Below are positions 62,734-64,000 of a stretch of DNA of 64,000 bases, piece after piece (position 1 is the first letter of the stretch; the number at the start of each line of letters is the position of its first letter). This DNA comes from Amblyornis subalaris (Eukaryota; Chordata; Aves; Passeriformes; Ptilonorhynchidae), in assembly GCA_018881555.1 (NCBI GenBank), contig JACAXG010000050.1:558001-622000 (forward strand), written 5' to 3'. Position numbers and translations under genes: made by a program. Under the pieces are notes generated by a model that saw only the letters and a program-made list of their open reading frames with translations, ran no database searches and was not told where the DNA came from.

Positions 62734-64000
62734 TTGTTTAGCAGGAAAAAAGCAACCAAACTTGCTACATATGGCCAGTTCCATTTTGTGCCAGAGAATC
62801 CTGTGTGTAACCCCACATGGCTGGAACAGACCCGAGAAGCTTCAAGGATTCCATGGAAGTGTCCTTGGGGATCTCAGATGGAGATACAGAGGCCAGAAGA
62901 AAAAGTAAATGAGAAATTGGCAGTAAACCAAGAGGAGTGTTCAAACAAAGGGGACTGACCACCCTCAGGACTTCTGTTGGAGCTTGGTTTATTTGTTCAT
63001 TTCCAGTTAACCTCCTTAGCATTTGGCACTCTATAAAAGGAACAGGAAGCTCCTAGCCTTTGTACACAGGATCTCCATTATCACTCAGAAAATCCTTATC
63101 AGCTAAATTAGTATCCATGCAAGAAATCTACCCCAGCCTAATTCCTAAGTTTATTCAAAATAGTAGGTATTTGGGGATTGCAGGTTCTGCTTAGTATGCT
63201 ACAGCTGGGACAATAACATTAGGCACCTTGGGCAACTGCAAGCATAGGTGTGAAGGACCATTTTGGGGATATAAATTGCTCTTCCTCAGAGTTGCTGAAA
63301 TCTTACTCAAGGTTAGATTATTACTAATCTTGTACAGGCATTCAAGGCAGGATGGACAGAAACTGCAAAAAGCTGCTGTCTCCCTATTTGTGCAGAAATG
63401 CATTTCCAGCTGCTGCTCTCCCACAGTCAGATGTGTGTGGTACCAGTGAGAGAGAGGTACCAATCTCCTGGAAAGTAACATGCTGAGCAAAGCTAGGTGT
63501 TTCTCAACAGCCATCTTATCTCTTGTGCCAAAGAGCAAGTGAGGAATGTCGATGCAGCCTGCCTCCTCAGGAGGAGAGAGAGAGAGCTAAGTGCATGCTC
63601 CAGGAAAGCACCCACATTACAGAGAATTTAGTCCTCTCATTTAAACACGCAGAAAGTGAATGAATGCTGTAGCAGAAACTCACTGATGTATATACAGTGT
63701 TGTTCACAGCATGGTTGTAGCTGGATGACTACATGTAGTAGAACTTTGGAGGCCTTGATTTGTCTTCCTAGTTTTTTCCCATTTCTCTTATGACTTGTGA
63801 AAAATGGCTGTGAAAAAAACCAAAATCTGGTGTGTATAAATAGTACAAGAAAATTGGGTGAGCCATAAAAAAGTTGATAACCATTCTGTTCTGGTTTCAT
63901 GAATATTCCATAATCACTGAGAAGACATTCTAAAATAATGATATCTGTATATTTGTATACAAATGCACATACTCTCATGTGCACGTCTTCGCTCATAACT
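62734..64000. other. Unassigned, less AT-rich block with a TATA-like site
   Basis: This end of the window is somewhat less AT-rich. A plus-strand frame of 74 codons (62734-62958) and a minus-strand frame of 115 codons (63191-63538) have no domain I recognise. CTATAAAAGG at 63031-63040 is a strong TATA-type sequence that would direct rightward initiation near 63065, but no coding exon is visible downstream. A GA microsatellite lies at about 63571-63587. A 119-codon minus-strand frame (63637-63996) runs toward the window edge and may be incomplete; it too is unrecognised. Confidence 0.4.
63032..63039 (+). promoter_or_regulatory. TATA-box-like sequence
   Basis: TATAAAAG sits in a less AT-rich local context, so it stands out more than the many TATAAA words elsewhere. 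No initiator, CpG cluster or downstream gene supports it. It might equally belong to an unrecognised LTR. Confidence 0.2.

Noticed and set aside
63637..63996. 119-codon minus-strand frame at the window edge
   Set aside because: No domain; cysteine and phenylalanine content follows T-rich DNA. It could extend beyond the window, so it cannot be judged.
1..64000. CRISPR arrays, tRNA or rRNA genes, telomeric repeats
   Set aside because: No spaced identical repeats, no GGTTCGAATCC-type tRNA T-arm in a cloverleaf context, no rRNA core words and no TTAGGG arrays were seen.

Overview
This window reads as vertebrate, and specifically avian, non-coding DNA. The clearest evidence is five CR1 LINE fragments, several with the bird-type 3' end of repeated ATTCTATG units (seen reversed at about 30669-30690 and forward at 35752-35775). 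Alongside them are long-terminal-repeat remnants of endogenous retroviruses of ERV-L-like and other types. The DNA is AT-rich by eye, has no bacterial-style operons or ribosome binding sites, and carries many isolated single N bases typical of a draft assembly. A neoavian, possibly passerine, bird is my inference from the LTR style; the sequence alone does not prove it.

No intact protein-coding gene can be supported. Almost all open frames are 60-100 codons, lack recognisable domains, and are what chance gives in AT-rich DNA. The only frames I recognise belong to mobile elements: the C-terminal part of a CR1 reverse transcriptase at 36237-36455 (minus) and an RNase H / integrase N-terminal fragment of an ERV-L-like pol at about 6897-7370 (minus). 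Two minus-strand stretches look like eroded coding sequence that I cannot name: a cysteine-rich one at 16809-17350 and one at 59057-59540. A third, at 2207-2372 (minus), looks like a single exon.

Layout. 1-6435 is unique AT-rich DNA with one exon-like patch. 6436-7370 is a deleted ERV-L-like provirus in which pol runs directly into an LTR. 7371-14498 is unique. 14499-14727 is a CR1 RT fragment. 16200-17350 is the unidentified eroded coding block. 21448-21503 holds a perfect 18-bp hairpin. 30663-31135 is a CR1 3' end. 32408-33751 is a long solo LTR containing the only CpG-dense stretch of the window. 35691-36455 holds two CR1 copies lying tail to tail. 41626-42217 is a nearly complete solo LTR of the same family as the LTR at 6436. 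45483-45810 holds a short tandem duplication beside a probable LTR end. 48870-49132 is another CR1. The rest to 64000 is mainly unique sequence with simple repeats.

The window is best read as intergenic or deep-intronic DNA shaped by CR1 and ERV insertion followed by LTR recombination and decay. I found no convincing new biological system. The points most worth a second look are the cysteine-rich minus-strand block, the 18-bp hairpin, the pol-to-LTR deletion junction, and the CpG-rich solo LTR as a possible regulatory donor.
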